From an uncultured Actinomycetes bacterium (GTDB lineage Bacteria > Actinomycetota > Actinomycetes > Mycobacteriales > Nakamurellaceae), in assembly GCA_937926105.1 (NCBI GenBank), contig CALANS010000037.1, positions 1-37,064 of the forward strand: DNA of 37,064 nt, written 5' to 3'. Under the pieces are notes generated by a model. The model had not been told where the DNA came from. It did not search any database and saw nothing but the letters and a program-made list of their open reading frames with translations. Position 1 is the first letter of the stretch. The number at the start of each line of letters is the position of its first letter. This document shows positions 15,101 through 21,959 of the stretch, piece after piece. Made by a program: the position numbers and the translations under genes.

Positions 15101-15971
15101 CCGGGATCGCATCCACGACGTCGATGACAACGCCGAGCGCGTCAGCGAGAGCGCCGAGGATCGGCACGAGATCCTCAGCGGCGAAGTTCGTCAGATCCGT
15201 CACGATCGGCAGCAACTTCTCACCGATCTCTGCCTGCGCATTCTGGAATTGAGCCGTGGCCGACTGCTGCGCGTTCGCCAGCTGGTCGATGTTCTTCACG
15301 AAGTCACCCGACGCCCGGGCGCCATCCTGATGGATGATCGCAAGGGTCGCGGCGGCCTTCTCCTGAGCGGTGAGAGCCGAGGCGTTGGTCTTGCCGCTTT
15401 CTGCCATCGCCTCCTGCTGCACACGGGCGGCGGAGATGTTCGGGATCACCTTCTGCAGCGCGTCGTACTCGCCGCGCATCGCGCCCGCGATGCGCTCGAG
15501 CACATCACCGGTCGTCAGGTTGTTGAAGCTCCCGAGGTCACCGGCGAGCTGCACGACGTCCTTCGACATGTCAACGACCCGGGCGCCAGTGAAGCCGATC
15601 TGCGCGAACATGTCACCGAAGGACGAACTCGCCTCGAGAGCGGCCTGCTCCGAGAGCCCCACCGACTTGTACGCGGTTTTGGCCCACGCATCCATCTCGG
15701 CGGCGCTTTCGTCGAAGATGACGCCAGACTTACCGACCGACTGCTGCAGATCCGACGCCTGCTGAACCGAGTCCTTCACGAACTTGCCGAACCCGATCGC
15801 CGCGAGGGCGCCGGCGGCCATCTGCGCGCCCTTCTGGAACGCCTTGCCCATACGGTCGCCGGACCGCTCCATGTCGCCGGCGAGATCGGTCGCCGAGCGG
15901 CCGACTTTGTCGAACACCGGGGAGGCCTTATCGACACCAAAGATGGTCGCCTGCAACGACTTTGTAGCCAC
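12105..15971 (-). CDS. tail tape measure protein
   Basis: A 1288-residue protein that sets tail length and is ejected with the DNA. The N-terminus (SLQATIFGVDKASPVFDKVG) and long Ala/Gln/Lys helices are typical of TMP. A hydrophobic segment (VKVAVAALAGFKLF) lies in the first third. The middle has a low-complexity Ser/Gly linker followed by a charged coiled-coil stretch (AAEKAQKDAQKSADDAARRE). The C-terminal part contains repeated SAADGVIAGLDSRKAALVSK-like helices. GTG at 15971 follows GGAGGTGAGCT. It is the largest gene in the window. Confidence 0.95.
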   Translation of the reverse strand: MATKSLQATIFGVDKASPVFDKVGRSATDLAGDMERSGDRMGKAFQKGAQMAAGALAAIGFGKFVKDSVQQASDLQQSVGKSGVIFDESAAEMDAWAKTAYKSVGLSEQAALEASSSFGDMFAQIGFTGARVVDMSKDVVQLAGDLGSFNNLTTGDVLERIAGAMRGEYDALQKVIPNISAARVQQEAMAESGKTNASALTAQEKAAATLAIIHQDGARASGDFVKNIDQLANAQQSATAQFQNAQAEIGEKLLPIVTDLTNFAAEDLVPILGALADALGVVIDVVDAIPGPVKVAVAALAGFKLFQQSRVFESLASSARGFRDEMTLQRGLAAAQGVELSQMGAAAATAQTRLSGLTGVLSRGAALGAAIVAVDQLTAAWDRQHAMLLDVNTLVDQNTGLLIANSDASIAASLAKYRDTFTQAGVSVTEMVSAVKAGGPELDAVLSKLGAFKDRTAALSSGPIESVVAQFNGTNSTISQTDELMHALQNTSSNLSDSQKTLAEATGANAASTVQAAIAAGTYRDAQDGARAALVERTSAAELAAANASQLAQWQDEERSGASALAAEWDKTTVAVKSFTQAALEAQGVDVAFSQAVSDVYASAQDLADGMRDAEEASRKSGEALFDTAGDLDLTSAAGRDLAASMGQYRDDALSAVEATYRHVAATGDLEGAVAAARAAADQQRAGFVAMATTIMGMSVPAAEAIADKLGFIQGIRIDDKTFSLNAVDNATPVLARVLSLMEQLQDPRMARQSASEWAALADSAFNKIALGVTPSASTSSGGSGGGSGGGKSAAQKAAEKAQKDAQKSADDAARREQTRQEALARTVEGTFDRIGKSVQKPFDVAEFGIRGVESQLARSQRSLENALAHGLDPRKADALRKELADLGAEAQRQLGSLRLKILTADIDNFEASLTDSVDAMHREMQQLEKDMRAAGASSATLSRVGALETYLATAMTRRTEVTKELEQAQSALNAVMEQYRQRVDAVTQTWVKFASVTSVQGTDGWGMAVSAEGIINQLEDRLRVEEQFSKDMEKLRTSGLNQATWQQMMDAGPAAAAQASSLASATDAELRKINALQSAVFGTGTKMGSLSAEWMYRSGINAAQAVVDGLISEQQQLQDTIANLSGGVEILTADEMKRQGVSAADGVIAGLDSRKAALVSKMEELGKSMTAAFKKTLDINSPSGVMNREVGVPVVDGVIAGMRRRSPALQDAIAGMRGILTGGPGGINVGQASAASTSAPTAYIAKVILAGDGEITDAMARTARVELVEWDAARTDLQRRGSTVALR

Positions 15972-15985
15972 AGCTCACCTCCAGA

Positions 15986-16150
15986 TCATCGGGACGGGTT
16001 CTTGCCGTAGGCGTCGGCGGCGTAGGCCAGGGCGTGGAAATCGTCCACCGCCATCTCCCACACGTTCATCGGGGTCAGACCCCCGTACAGGTGCAGCAGT
16101 GTCGGCAGCCGGGACAGGACAGCTAGTCGGATGTCTGCGAGGAGGGGCCA
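15986..16150 (-). CDS. tail assembly chaperone extension made by -1 frameshift (gpGT-type)
   Basis: Reading one base back from the upstream chaperone gives an open frame with no suitable start codon of its own: PLLADIRLAVLSRLPTLLHL, then TPMNVWEMAVDDFHALAYAA, ending GKNPSR and TGA at 15988-15986. This is the typical second chaperone sequence between the first chaperone and tape measure of siphoviruses. The frame relation (-1) is the canonical one. No A/T-rich slippery heptamer is present. The C run in GGC-CCC-TCC (about 16141-16150) is a possible slip site, so the exact left edge of the extension is uncertain. Confidence 0.7.
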   Translation of the reverse strand, partial: WPLLADIRLAVLSRLPTLLHLYGGLTPMNVWEMAVDDFHALAYAADAYGKNPSR

Positions 16151-16617
16151 GCGATCCCCGGCGCCGGCGGCTGCTGCGGGGTGCCGCCGACGGTTGCCGG
16201 GCCGCCATCCGCCGGCGGCAGCGTAGGGTCCGCCGCGTCGTCCTCGCCGGGCCGGGCGTCACCCGGGTCAGGCTCCACGCCGAGCCCCTCGAACGGGAAA
16301 TCCGCGGCCTGCTCCACAGTGAGGACCGAGCCGTCCGGGGCGCGGTCGCCGGCGCGATGCCGGGCCATCCACACCAGCGCCCGGTAGGCCTCCATCAGAT
16401 CCAGGCTCCGCGACATCGCCACCAGCACCTTGTCATTCGGGATGCCGATCAGCCGGTCCAGCATGCCCAGCCCGGTGTAGACGCGCGCCAGGTCCATGCC
16501 GGTGACCCGCTTGAGCTCGATGGTCTCGTTCAAAGTCACCCGGGACAGATCCAGCACCCCGTCCAGCTCGTACGCCCGGTCCGCGCCGCCCTCACCGGTC
16601 GGCAGGATCAGCCTCAT
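16123..16617 (-). CDS. tail assembly chaperone (gpG-type)
   Basis: A 164-residue protein. The N-terminal two thirds (AYELDGVLDLSRVTLNETIE; ARVYTGLGMLDRLIG; AYRALVWMARHRAGD) match the tail assembly chaperones that coat the tape measure before tube polymerisation. The C-terminal part is a Pro/Asp/Gly-rich linker (from about residue 115) through which the -1 shift would occur. Start ATG 16617 overlaps the previous stop as ATGA. The longer frameshift product would carry the 15986-16150 sequence. Confidence 0.88.
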   Translation of the reverse strand: MRLILPTGEGGADRAYELDGVLDLSRVTLNETIELKRVTGMDLARVYTGLGMLDRLIGIPNDKVLVAMSRSLDLMEAYRALVWMARHRAGDRAPDGSVLTVEQAADFPFEGLGVEPDPGDARPGEDDAADPTLPPADGGPATVGGTPQQPPAPGIAGPSSQTSD

Positions 16618-17099
16618 CTCGTCGCCTCCATCGCCTTATACGCGTCCTCGAGCGCTGACCACACGGCCTCGACCATTTCGTCCTCGTGCCGCTTGATCAC
16701 CGACCCGAAGAACGGCCGGCCCGTCTGCACCACCCACGTGTCCGCCCCGAACACGCGGTGCCGGAATGACACCTTGTTCTGCAGCCGCAACATCGGCTTG
16801 TGACCCTCCGGGATCTTCGCCGCGGTGCCCCGGATCCGCACACCCTGCTGCCGCGTACCGGTGGCCACCGCCGTCGACAAACCCGCCGCGATACCGGCCC
16901 GCACACCGGTGCGGCCGCGGCCCGGCCCCGAGGCGACGACCCGTTTCATGTCGTCGATCGTCTCGGCGCCGGCCTGCCGCAGCCGCCGCCGCGTCGCCGT
17001 CGCCAGCGACGGCTCGAACGTCTTCATCGCGGCCATGAAGCCGCGGAACATGGCCGGGTCGAACTCGACCCGGAAGTCCGACTCGGCCACGCCCGTCAT
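16614..17099 (-). CDS. HK97 gp10-like neck/tail completion protein
   Basis: A 161-residue protein with the features of the HK97-gp10 family: a helix with RRRLRQAGAETIDDMKRVVA, a central GTRQQGVRIRGTAAKI strand region, and the conserved end GRPFFGSVIKRHEDEMVEAV. This family normally acts between connector and tail tube. Here it lies after the major tail gene and before the chaperones, which is unusual. Start ATG 17099 overlaps the major tail stop. Confidence 0.75.
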   Translation of the reverse strand: MTGVAESDFRVEFDPAMFRGFMAAMKTFEPSLATATRRRLRQAGAETIDDMKRVVASGPGRGRTGVRAGIAAGLSTAVATGTRQQGVRIRGTAAKIPEGHKPMLRLQNKVSFRHRVFGADTWVVQTGRPFFGSVIKRHEDEMVEAVWSALEDAYKAMEATR

Positions 17100-18106
17100 G
17101 CCGCCGCGACGGTGTTCTGCAGCAGCGCGTACGCGAACAGGTCCGCGTCGTCCTCGTACGCCGTGAACGAGAACTGCTGCGTGATCAACTCGCCCTTGTT
17201 CGAATTGGGCAGGTTCGAGTCCAGCGCGATCTTCGGCAGCACCAGCTGCAGCGCCTCATCCGTGCCGCCGGCGACCTCGAGGAGCAGCGCCAGCCCGGTG
17301 CCCGCCAGGGACGCGTCCCGCAGCGTCACCGCGTCGAACTCGGCGGTGAACTGGCCGGTGATCTTCCGCCGGCCGTACGGCGGCGCCGACAGGCGGGTGC
17401 CGCCCGACCCGAACACCGGCACGTTGTCCGGCAGGCCGTTGTCCAGCGTGATCGTCAGATCCCGCACGTTCGACGCCGCGGTGCCCCCAGTGGCCTTCGC
17501 CGTCGTCGTGGGCGGCACCACGGTGCCGCCGATCGCCAGCGACGCCGAGAAGAACGTCAGCAGCGTCGAATCGGCCGTGTAGGCGGGGGTGACGAACGCC
17601 GGCGCGGTGTCCATGTCCTTGCCCACCCACGACGAGGTGAGCTTCACGAACTCGCCGTTCGACGCGTCGAGCTTCAACTGGTTGCACATCATGCCCGTGA
17701 AGGTGTGCGACGCGATCGTGGCCGCGGACGAGCCGATCGGCACACCCATCTGGATCGTGTACGACGGCGGCAGCCCGCCTGCCGCGCACGTCGCCAGATG
17801 GAAGTACGGGCCCGGCGCGGACCCGCCCGTTTCGATCGCGCCGAACGCCGCCTCCAGGAGGATGCGGGTATCGACCGAGTCCGCCTCCAGCTCGATGTCA
17901 CCCGACACGGTCAGGCTGCCCGGCACCCGGCCGGAAAAGCCCGGCCCGACCCGGCCTACCTTCATGCCCTCCGACTGCAGATAGTTGATCTGCTTCTGCA
18001 GCGGCGCCGCGGTGAACACCAGGTGCCGATCTACGGTCACGGCGGTGCCGTAGACCGTTTCCTTCTTGATGCCGATCGAGCAATCCGATGGCGCGAATGT
18101 CGTCAT
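17096..18106 (-). CDS. major tail tube protein
   Basis: A 336-residue protein that polymerises into the tail tube. N-terminal FAPSDCSIGIKKETVYGTAV, then EGMKVGRVGPGFSGRVPGSL and repeated beta hairpins with IELEADSVDTRILLEAAFGA are typical of actinophage major tail proteins (G-x-E-x-x-Y-G-T start motif). GGGGAAGCA precedes ATG 18106, and the start overlaps the previous stop (ATGA). Position upstream of the chaperones and tape measure supports the call. Confidence 0.9.
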   Translation of the reverse strand: MTTFAPSDCSIGIKKETVYGTAVTVDRHLVFTAAPLQKQINYLQSEGMKVGRVGPGFSGRVPGSLTVSGDIELEADSVDTRILLEAAFGAIETGGSAPGPYFHLATCAAGGLPPSYTIQMGVPIGSSAATIASHTFTGMMCNQLKLDASNGEFVKLTSSWVGKDMDTAPAFVTPAYTADSTLLTFFSASLAIGGTVVPPTTTAKATGGTAASNVRDLTITLDNGLPDNVPVFGSGGTRLSAPPYGRRKITGQFTAEFDAVTLRDASLAGTGLALLLEVAGGTDEALQLVLPKIALDSNLPNSNKGELITQQFSFTAYEDDADLFAYALLQNTVAAA

Positions 18107-18327
18107 TGCTTCCCCTTCTTTCCGGTCTTGGTCGCCGACTGGTCGGCCGGCGGATCAGCCGCGGCGTCACCGTCGGATGTCGCCGGCGGATCCGCCGGCA
18201 CCTGCTGAAAGTTCGGGTTGCTCGAAAGCCAGCCCGCCTCGACGTCGCTGACCTCGACCGTGGCCCCGGCCGGGAACACCCGGCCCGCCACATCCAGGGC
18301 ACGCCCCGACACATTGCGCATCAACAT
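18103..18327 (-). CDS. small head-tail module protein
   Basis: A 74-residue protein. The first half (MRNVSGRALDVAGRVFPAGATVEV) is a small beta module of the kind found before major tail genes. The second half is a disordered Asp/Pro tail ending in KTGKKGKQ. AGGAG lies 7 nt before ATG 18327. Role unknown, perhaps a head decoration or joining accessory. Confidence 0.75.
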   Translation of the reverse strand: MLMRNVSGRALDVAGRVFPAGATVEVSDVEAGWLSSNPNFQQVPADPPATSDGDAAADPPADQSATKTGKKGKQ

Positions 18328-18337
18328 TTCGCGACTC

Positions 18338-18790
18338 CTAGTTCCTCACACGGTTTTTCGCTTCGAAAGTGGCCAGCACCTCAACAGTGCGTCCCTGCCC
18401 GGTGTCATCCGAGAACGGCGCCGAATCCAGCTCGTGCCCGGTCAAAAGGCAGCTCTGCACCAGGCCGCCGAGCGTCTGATCCACCATGCGGGTGTGATGC
18501 TCGACCGCGTCCAGCAGCTCGTAGGCGCGGGCCGACGCGATCTCCTCCTGCTCCTGACCACCCGGCCGGAACACCGAGATCAACACCTCAACCGTGATCG
18601 TCTCGACGCGTTGCCGCTGCGGGCCCATCGGGCCCGGCTCCAGGCCCACCACCACCCGGCCCACCGAGACGATGTCCGCCGAGGTCTGGGGCCACGGATA
18701 GCCCACCTCGACCTGCACCGCGGTGTCAGCGATCGCCGTGACCATCATCGACTTGAACGCCGTACGGACCGCGCCGGCCGCGGTGGCCAT
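18338..18790 (-). CDS. tail terminator-like protein
   Basis: A 150-residue protein with an alpha/beta pattern: ADTAVQVEVGYPWPQTSADI, VETITVEVLISVFRPG, an EIASARAYELLDAVEHH helix, and a last strand GRTVEVLATFEAKNRVRN. Size and position between connector and tail tube fit the gpU-like terminator that caps the tail. Start ATG 18790 is in TGATG overlap with the connector gene. The call is by fold pattern and order, not by a signature motif. Confidence 0.7.
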   Translation of the reverse strand: MATAAGAVRTAFKSMMVTAIADTAVQVEVGYPWPQTSADIVSVGRVVVGLEPGPMGPQRQRVETITVEVLISVFRPGGQEQEEIASARAYELLDAVEHHTRMVDQTLGGLVQSCLLTGHELDSAPFSDDTGQGRTVEVLATFEAKNRVRN

Positions 18791-19362
18791 CAGGCGAACC
18801 CCGGCAACCGCGGCGTGGCCTGCAGCAGCTCCGCCACGGCGTTCGGCACCGCGAACCCGGCCGGCGTGTACACCACGTCGCCGCCGCCCTGATCGAACCG
18901 CGGCCGCGGCCCCTGCCGGGTGCGCCACAGATGCGCGAAAAGCATTGACGCGGCCAGCTTCTGATTCCCCGGCACGGCGGTCACACCCACCGTCACCGTC
19001 GCCACGATGTTGCGGCGGCCGGGCAGCCATGCCCGCGGCCACGTCGAGGAGCCGCGGTAGATGATGCCCAGCTCGCCCGCCGGCACAAAGTCGCCCGCCG
19101 ACAGGGTCGCGCCGGACTCGACGATCGACACCACCGCGGCGAACGGCCACGGCAACAGGATCGCCTCGCGCCCACCATCGGCCGTCTTAGACCGATCGAG
19201 CTGCGCCACCGGGCGCGACAGGTCCTCGATCACCGGCACCACCGCGTCGATGTAGCGCTGAACCAGCTCGTCGTTGGCCAGCTCACCGACAGACGTGCCC
19301 GCCGATGCTGCCGCCTCACGTGCCTCCGTGAGCGACAGCAGCACCGGCGTTGGCGTCGTCAT
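18790..19362 (-). CDS. head-tail connector protein (gp6-like)
   Basis: A 190-residue protein. An N-terminal helical part with DELVQRYIDAVVPVIEDLSR, a beta insertion (ESGATLSAGDFVPAGELGII), and a C-terminal helix bundle (NQKLAASMLFAHLWRTRQGP) are typical of phage gp6-type DNA-packaging connectors. The end GFAVPNAVAELLQ is common in actinophage relatives. ATG at 19362 begins 2 nt after the previous stop. Confidence 0.8.
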   Translation of the reverse strand: MTTPTPVLLSLTEAREAAASAGTSVGELANDELVQRYIDAVVPVIEDLSRPVAQLDRSKTADGGREAILLPWPFAAVVSIVESGATLSAGDFVPAGELGIIYRGSSTWPRAWLPGRRNIVATVTVGVTAVPGNQKLAASMLFAHLWRTRQGPRPRFDQGGGDVVYTPAGFAVPNAVAELLQATPRLPGFA

Positions 19363-19364
19363 CG

Positions 19365-19673
19365 TCAGTCGCCGGCCGTGCCGTCACCGGCGCCGTCAGA
19401 GCCGTCGTCAGCCCCGCCGGCGTCGTCGCCCGCGGGCGTGTCGGCCGGCGCGGCGGCGCCCTTGCCGCCCTTGCCGCCCTTGCCCTTGGCCGCGCGCGTG
19501 GCCTTGCTCACATCGAGCAACGCCTCGGTGCGCTTGATCTCCGCCTGCACCTCCGCGAGGCGGTCCTTGCGGCCGGCGTCCTTGTAGGCCTGCGCCTCGC
19601 GCTGCAGCCCCTCGAGGTACTCGGCTTGGGTCTTGCGTGCCGCGGCCGCGGCCGCGCTTTCGGTGTTCGACAT
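19365..19673 (-). CDS. small head-module protein with coiled coil and disordered tail
   Basis: A 102-residue protein. Residues about 10-60 form a charged helix (RKTQAEYLEGLQREAQAYKD; LAEVQAEIKRTEALLDVSKA). The rest is a Lys/Gly then Asp/Gly/Ala low-complexity tail. It follows the capsid gene and a terminator-like hairpin. TGGAGG precedes ATG 19673. It may be a scaffold-like or head-assembly accessory. No family recognised. Confidence 0.7.
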   Translation of the reverse strand: MSNTESAAAAAARKTQAEYLEGLQREAQAYKDAGRKDRLAEVQAEIKRTEALLDVSKATRAAKGKGGKGGKGAAAPADTPAGDDAGGADDGSDGAGDGTAGD

Positions 19674-19716
19674 AGAAACCTCCAGTTGTCGATGAATGGG
19701 GAGCGGGGGAGCGGCC

Positions 19717-19748
19717 CCCGGGCGCGACCGTCACGAGTCGCGCCCGGG
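19717..19748. terminator. strong hairpin downstream of the capsid gene
   Basis: Perfect 11-bp GC-rich stem (CCCGGGCGCGA at 19717-19727 with 19738-19748) and a 10-nt loop, 12 nt after the major capsid stop on the minus strand. No T run. It would lower expression of downstream connector genes relative to capsid or protect the capsid mRNA 3' end. Confidence 0.65.
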
Positions 19749-19760
19749 AACCACGAACGG

Positions 19761-21179
19761 TCAGCCGAAGGTCGGCGTGACCAAACCGGTGCCGGTGATC
19801 TTGCGGTGCACGGCCTTCGACGAGTCCTGCACCCGATCGAAGATCGCCGCGAAATACCCGTAGAGCACCAGGTCCACGCCGAGCTTCTTTGCCTGCGTCT
19901 GCTCCGCGCGGATGAACATCGGCGCCTTCGGGTCCTCCCACAGGTGCGCCTCCTGCCGGGCCACCAGGTACACCTCGTCCTGGTTGGTGCCCGTGCCGAG
20001 GTTGGTCACCACATGGTTATCGGTGACCACGGCGCCGCCGTCGGGCAGATGCCCGCGCACCCCCGCCGGGTAGGCGGCGGCCGCGTCCGTGCCCGCCGCC
20101 TGCCCGGGCACGCCCTGGTTGATGAACGGCCACGCCGTGGTGGTCTGAGCCTTGAGCCATGCCCAGCGACGCCCGTGCATCAGGGTGAGGAGGTCGCCCT
20201 CGTCGAGATCCAGCAGCGCGGACTCCACACCGGATGCCGCCTCCTGCACCTTCGAGTACAGCTTCGCAGCCGTCGGCGCCGCCTCCGTCCACGTCGCCAC
20301 CGTCGCCACCGCCGCCAGGCCCCACGTCGCCGAGTTGAGGAGCTTGTCGTCCAGCTTCGAGTTGTACGACTTCATCAGGTCCTCGAAGACGATGTCCTCG
20401 GTGCCGAGGGAACGCTCCACCGCCTGACGCGAGATCGTCTGTGCGCCGGCGTTCGTGCGCACCGACACCGAGATCATCTCGTCGTCGTAGTCGGTCTCGG
20501 ACACCGCCGACAGCTCCGACGTCTGCTCGTCGGCCGACGTCGAGGTGGTCTGCCGCGGGATGTAGACGGTCATGCCGGTGGCCGGCAGGTCGTGGTGCCG
20601 GCACTGGTCGGCGAACTTCCGGCCCGCCTGAGCCTTCGGCGCGTACAGATCGACCAGGTACTGCGGCACGACCAGGCCGGGCGCGCCCGATGTGGTCACA
20701 CCCGTGGCCGCCCGCACCAGCTGGTCGCCGCGCAGGGACCGCTCTTCCCGCTCGTGCTGGTAGAGCCGCTCGCGTGCCTGCCGGTTGCCCAGGAAATCGG
20801 CCGCCACGTCGGACAGGAACCGAACGCCCTTCGGGTCGGACTGCTCCGTGTAGGTGCGGGCCTCCGACACCACGACAGCGCCGCCTCGGGGCAGGACCTC
20901 ACGGGTCTGCTGCTGGGCCGCCTCGTCGGCGCGCTGCGCCGCTTCCTCGGTCTCCATCGGCGCCAGACGCGCGTCCAGGGCGGCGATCTCGCCGTCGAGG
21001 CGGGCCCGCTCGGTGTTCGCCGCCTCGGAGCGCTCCGACTCGGCCTCGGTCGGGTTACGCTGTCCGTCCGCGTCGCAGGCCGCCAGCACCTCCCGGATGA
21101 TCGTTGACTGCGCGGCACGCTGGGTCACCAGCGCCGCACGCTCGGCGCGCAGCCGCGCCAGCACCTCTTCGAACTTCAT
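19761..21179 (-). CDS. HK97-fold major capsid protein
   Basis: A 472-residue protein. The first ~115 residues are a charged coiled coil (ARLRAERAALVTQRAAQSTI; AANTERARLDGEIAALDARL), the delta-domain scaffold removed by the protease. The HK97-fold part follows (VTTSGAPGLVVPQYLVDLYA, VYIPRQTTSTSADEQ, ISRQAVERSLGTEDIVFEDL, AVHRKITGTGLVTPTF). AAGGGAAATGCC precedes ATG 21179, the first start in frame after the protease gene. The gene is separated from it by a 111-bp gap and followed by a strong hairpin, suggesting an independent, high-level message. Confidence 0.93.
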   Translation of the reverse strand: MKFEEVLARLRAERAALVTQRAAQSTIIREVLAACDADGQRNPTEAESERSEAANTERARLDGEIAALDARLAPMETEEAAQRADEAAQQQTREVLPRGGAVVVSEARTYTEQSDPKGVRFLSDVAADFLGNRQARERLYQHEREERSLRGDQLVRAATGVTTSGAPGLVVPQYLVDLYAPKAQAGRKFADQCRHHDLPATGMTVYIPRQTTSTSADEQTSELSAVSETDYDDEMISVSVRTNAGAQTISRQAVERSLGTEDIVFEDLMKSYNSKLDDKLLNSATWGLAAVATVATWTEAAPTAAKLYSKVQEAASGVESALLDLDEGDLLTLMHGRRWAWLKAQTTTAWPFINQGVPGQAAGTDAAAAYPAGVRGHLPDGGAVVTDNHVVTNLGTGTNQDEVYLVARQEAHLWEDPKAPMFIRAEQTQAKKLGVDLVLYGYFAAIFDRVQDSSKAVHRKITGTGLVTPTFG

Positions 21180-21290
21180 GGCATTTCCCTTCTGAGTGGA
21201 TGATCGGATTGCGCCGGACATACAGACGGGTCGCCGGCCCGGGCCTTGGCGCGGGGCGGACGGACGCGAATCGTCGCGGCAGGGGATCGG

Positions 21291-21959
21291 TCAGAGTGCG
21301 TGCGCCAGCAACTGCAGGCGACGGCGCCGGCCGAAGTCTTCCGGCGCCGCACGCAGCGCCGCCGAGGTGTAGGGGTTCGCGCCGTAGCCGACGATCGCCA
21401 CATCGCCGCGATGCAGATCGACCTCGTCGATGCGGTACTCCGTGTAGTCCGGGGACCACTGGCCGCGCACGATGCGGAACGCGAACGACATCTCGTCGTA
21501 CAGGCCGGCGCGGAGCTTCGGCGCCGCGTAGGCGACATCCGCGTCGGCCGGGTCGAGATCCGGGGCCAGCACATGCAGGCCCTCGTCGATCTCCTCGAGC
21601 TGCAGCGTGCCAGTCAACGTGCGGGCGATCCGCCGCATCTGGTCATGCCCCAGGACCAGGGGAACGTCAAGATCTACCCGGGCCAGGGTGCGCGCGAACG
21701 CCCCGGCGGAGATGATCTCCGTGTACGGGCCGAAGAAATCCCACATCTCGTAGCCGCGTTCCGTCGCCGACGCGATCCCGTCGAACGTCAGATGCCCATC
21801 AGTGGCCGCCTCGCGCAGCTCCACGCTCGCCAGGTGCGCCGACGCCCGGGCCAGCGACCCGGCCGGCTCCGCCATGCGACGCTGCCGCGGCCGATCCGCC
21901 CGCTGCGCAGTCTCCGCGCTCCGCAGCTGCGCGGCCTCCGAAATCGTCCTCACGCTCAC
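21291..21959 (-). CDS. prohead maturation protease (S78-type)
   Basis: A 222-residue enzyme that cleaves the capsid scaffold domain. The U35/S78 motifs are visible: GYEMWDFFGPYTEIISAGAF, VPLVLGHD with the catalytic His, LRAGLYDEMSFAFRI with the catalytic Ser, and IDEVDLHRGDVAIVGYGANP. GTG 21959 overlaps the portal stop as GTGA. ATG at residue 29 is a less likely start because it loses the coupling. Confidence 0.9.
   Translation of the reverse strand: MSVRTISEAAQLRSAETAQRADRPRQRRMAEPAGSLARASAHLASVELREAATDGHLTFDGIASATERGYEMWDFFGPYTEIISAGAFARTLARVDLDVPLVLGHDQMRRIARTLTGTLQLEEIDEGLHVLAPDLDPADADVAYAAPKLRAGLYDEMSFAFRIVRGQWSPDYTEYRIDEVDLHRGDVAIVGYGANPYTSAALRAAPEDFGRRRRLQLLAHAL

Noticed and set aside
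15975..16262. Frame with an ATG ahead of the tape measure as second chaperone
   Set aside because: Its frame is not the one with chaperone-like sequence; Arg-rich shadow. The -1 frame at 15986-16150 has the proper sequence.
19350..21107. 585-residue plus-strand frame opposite the capsid gene
   Set aside because: Shadow of the capsid and connector genes. The composition is antisense-like, and capsid is clear on the minus strand.
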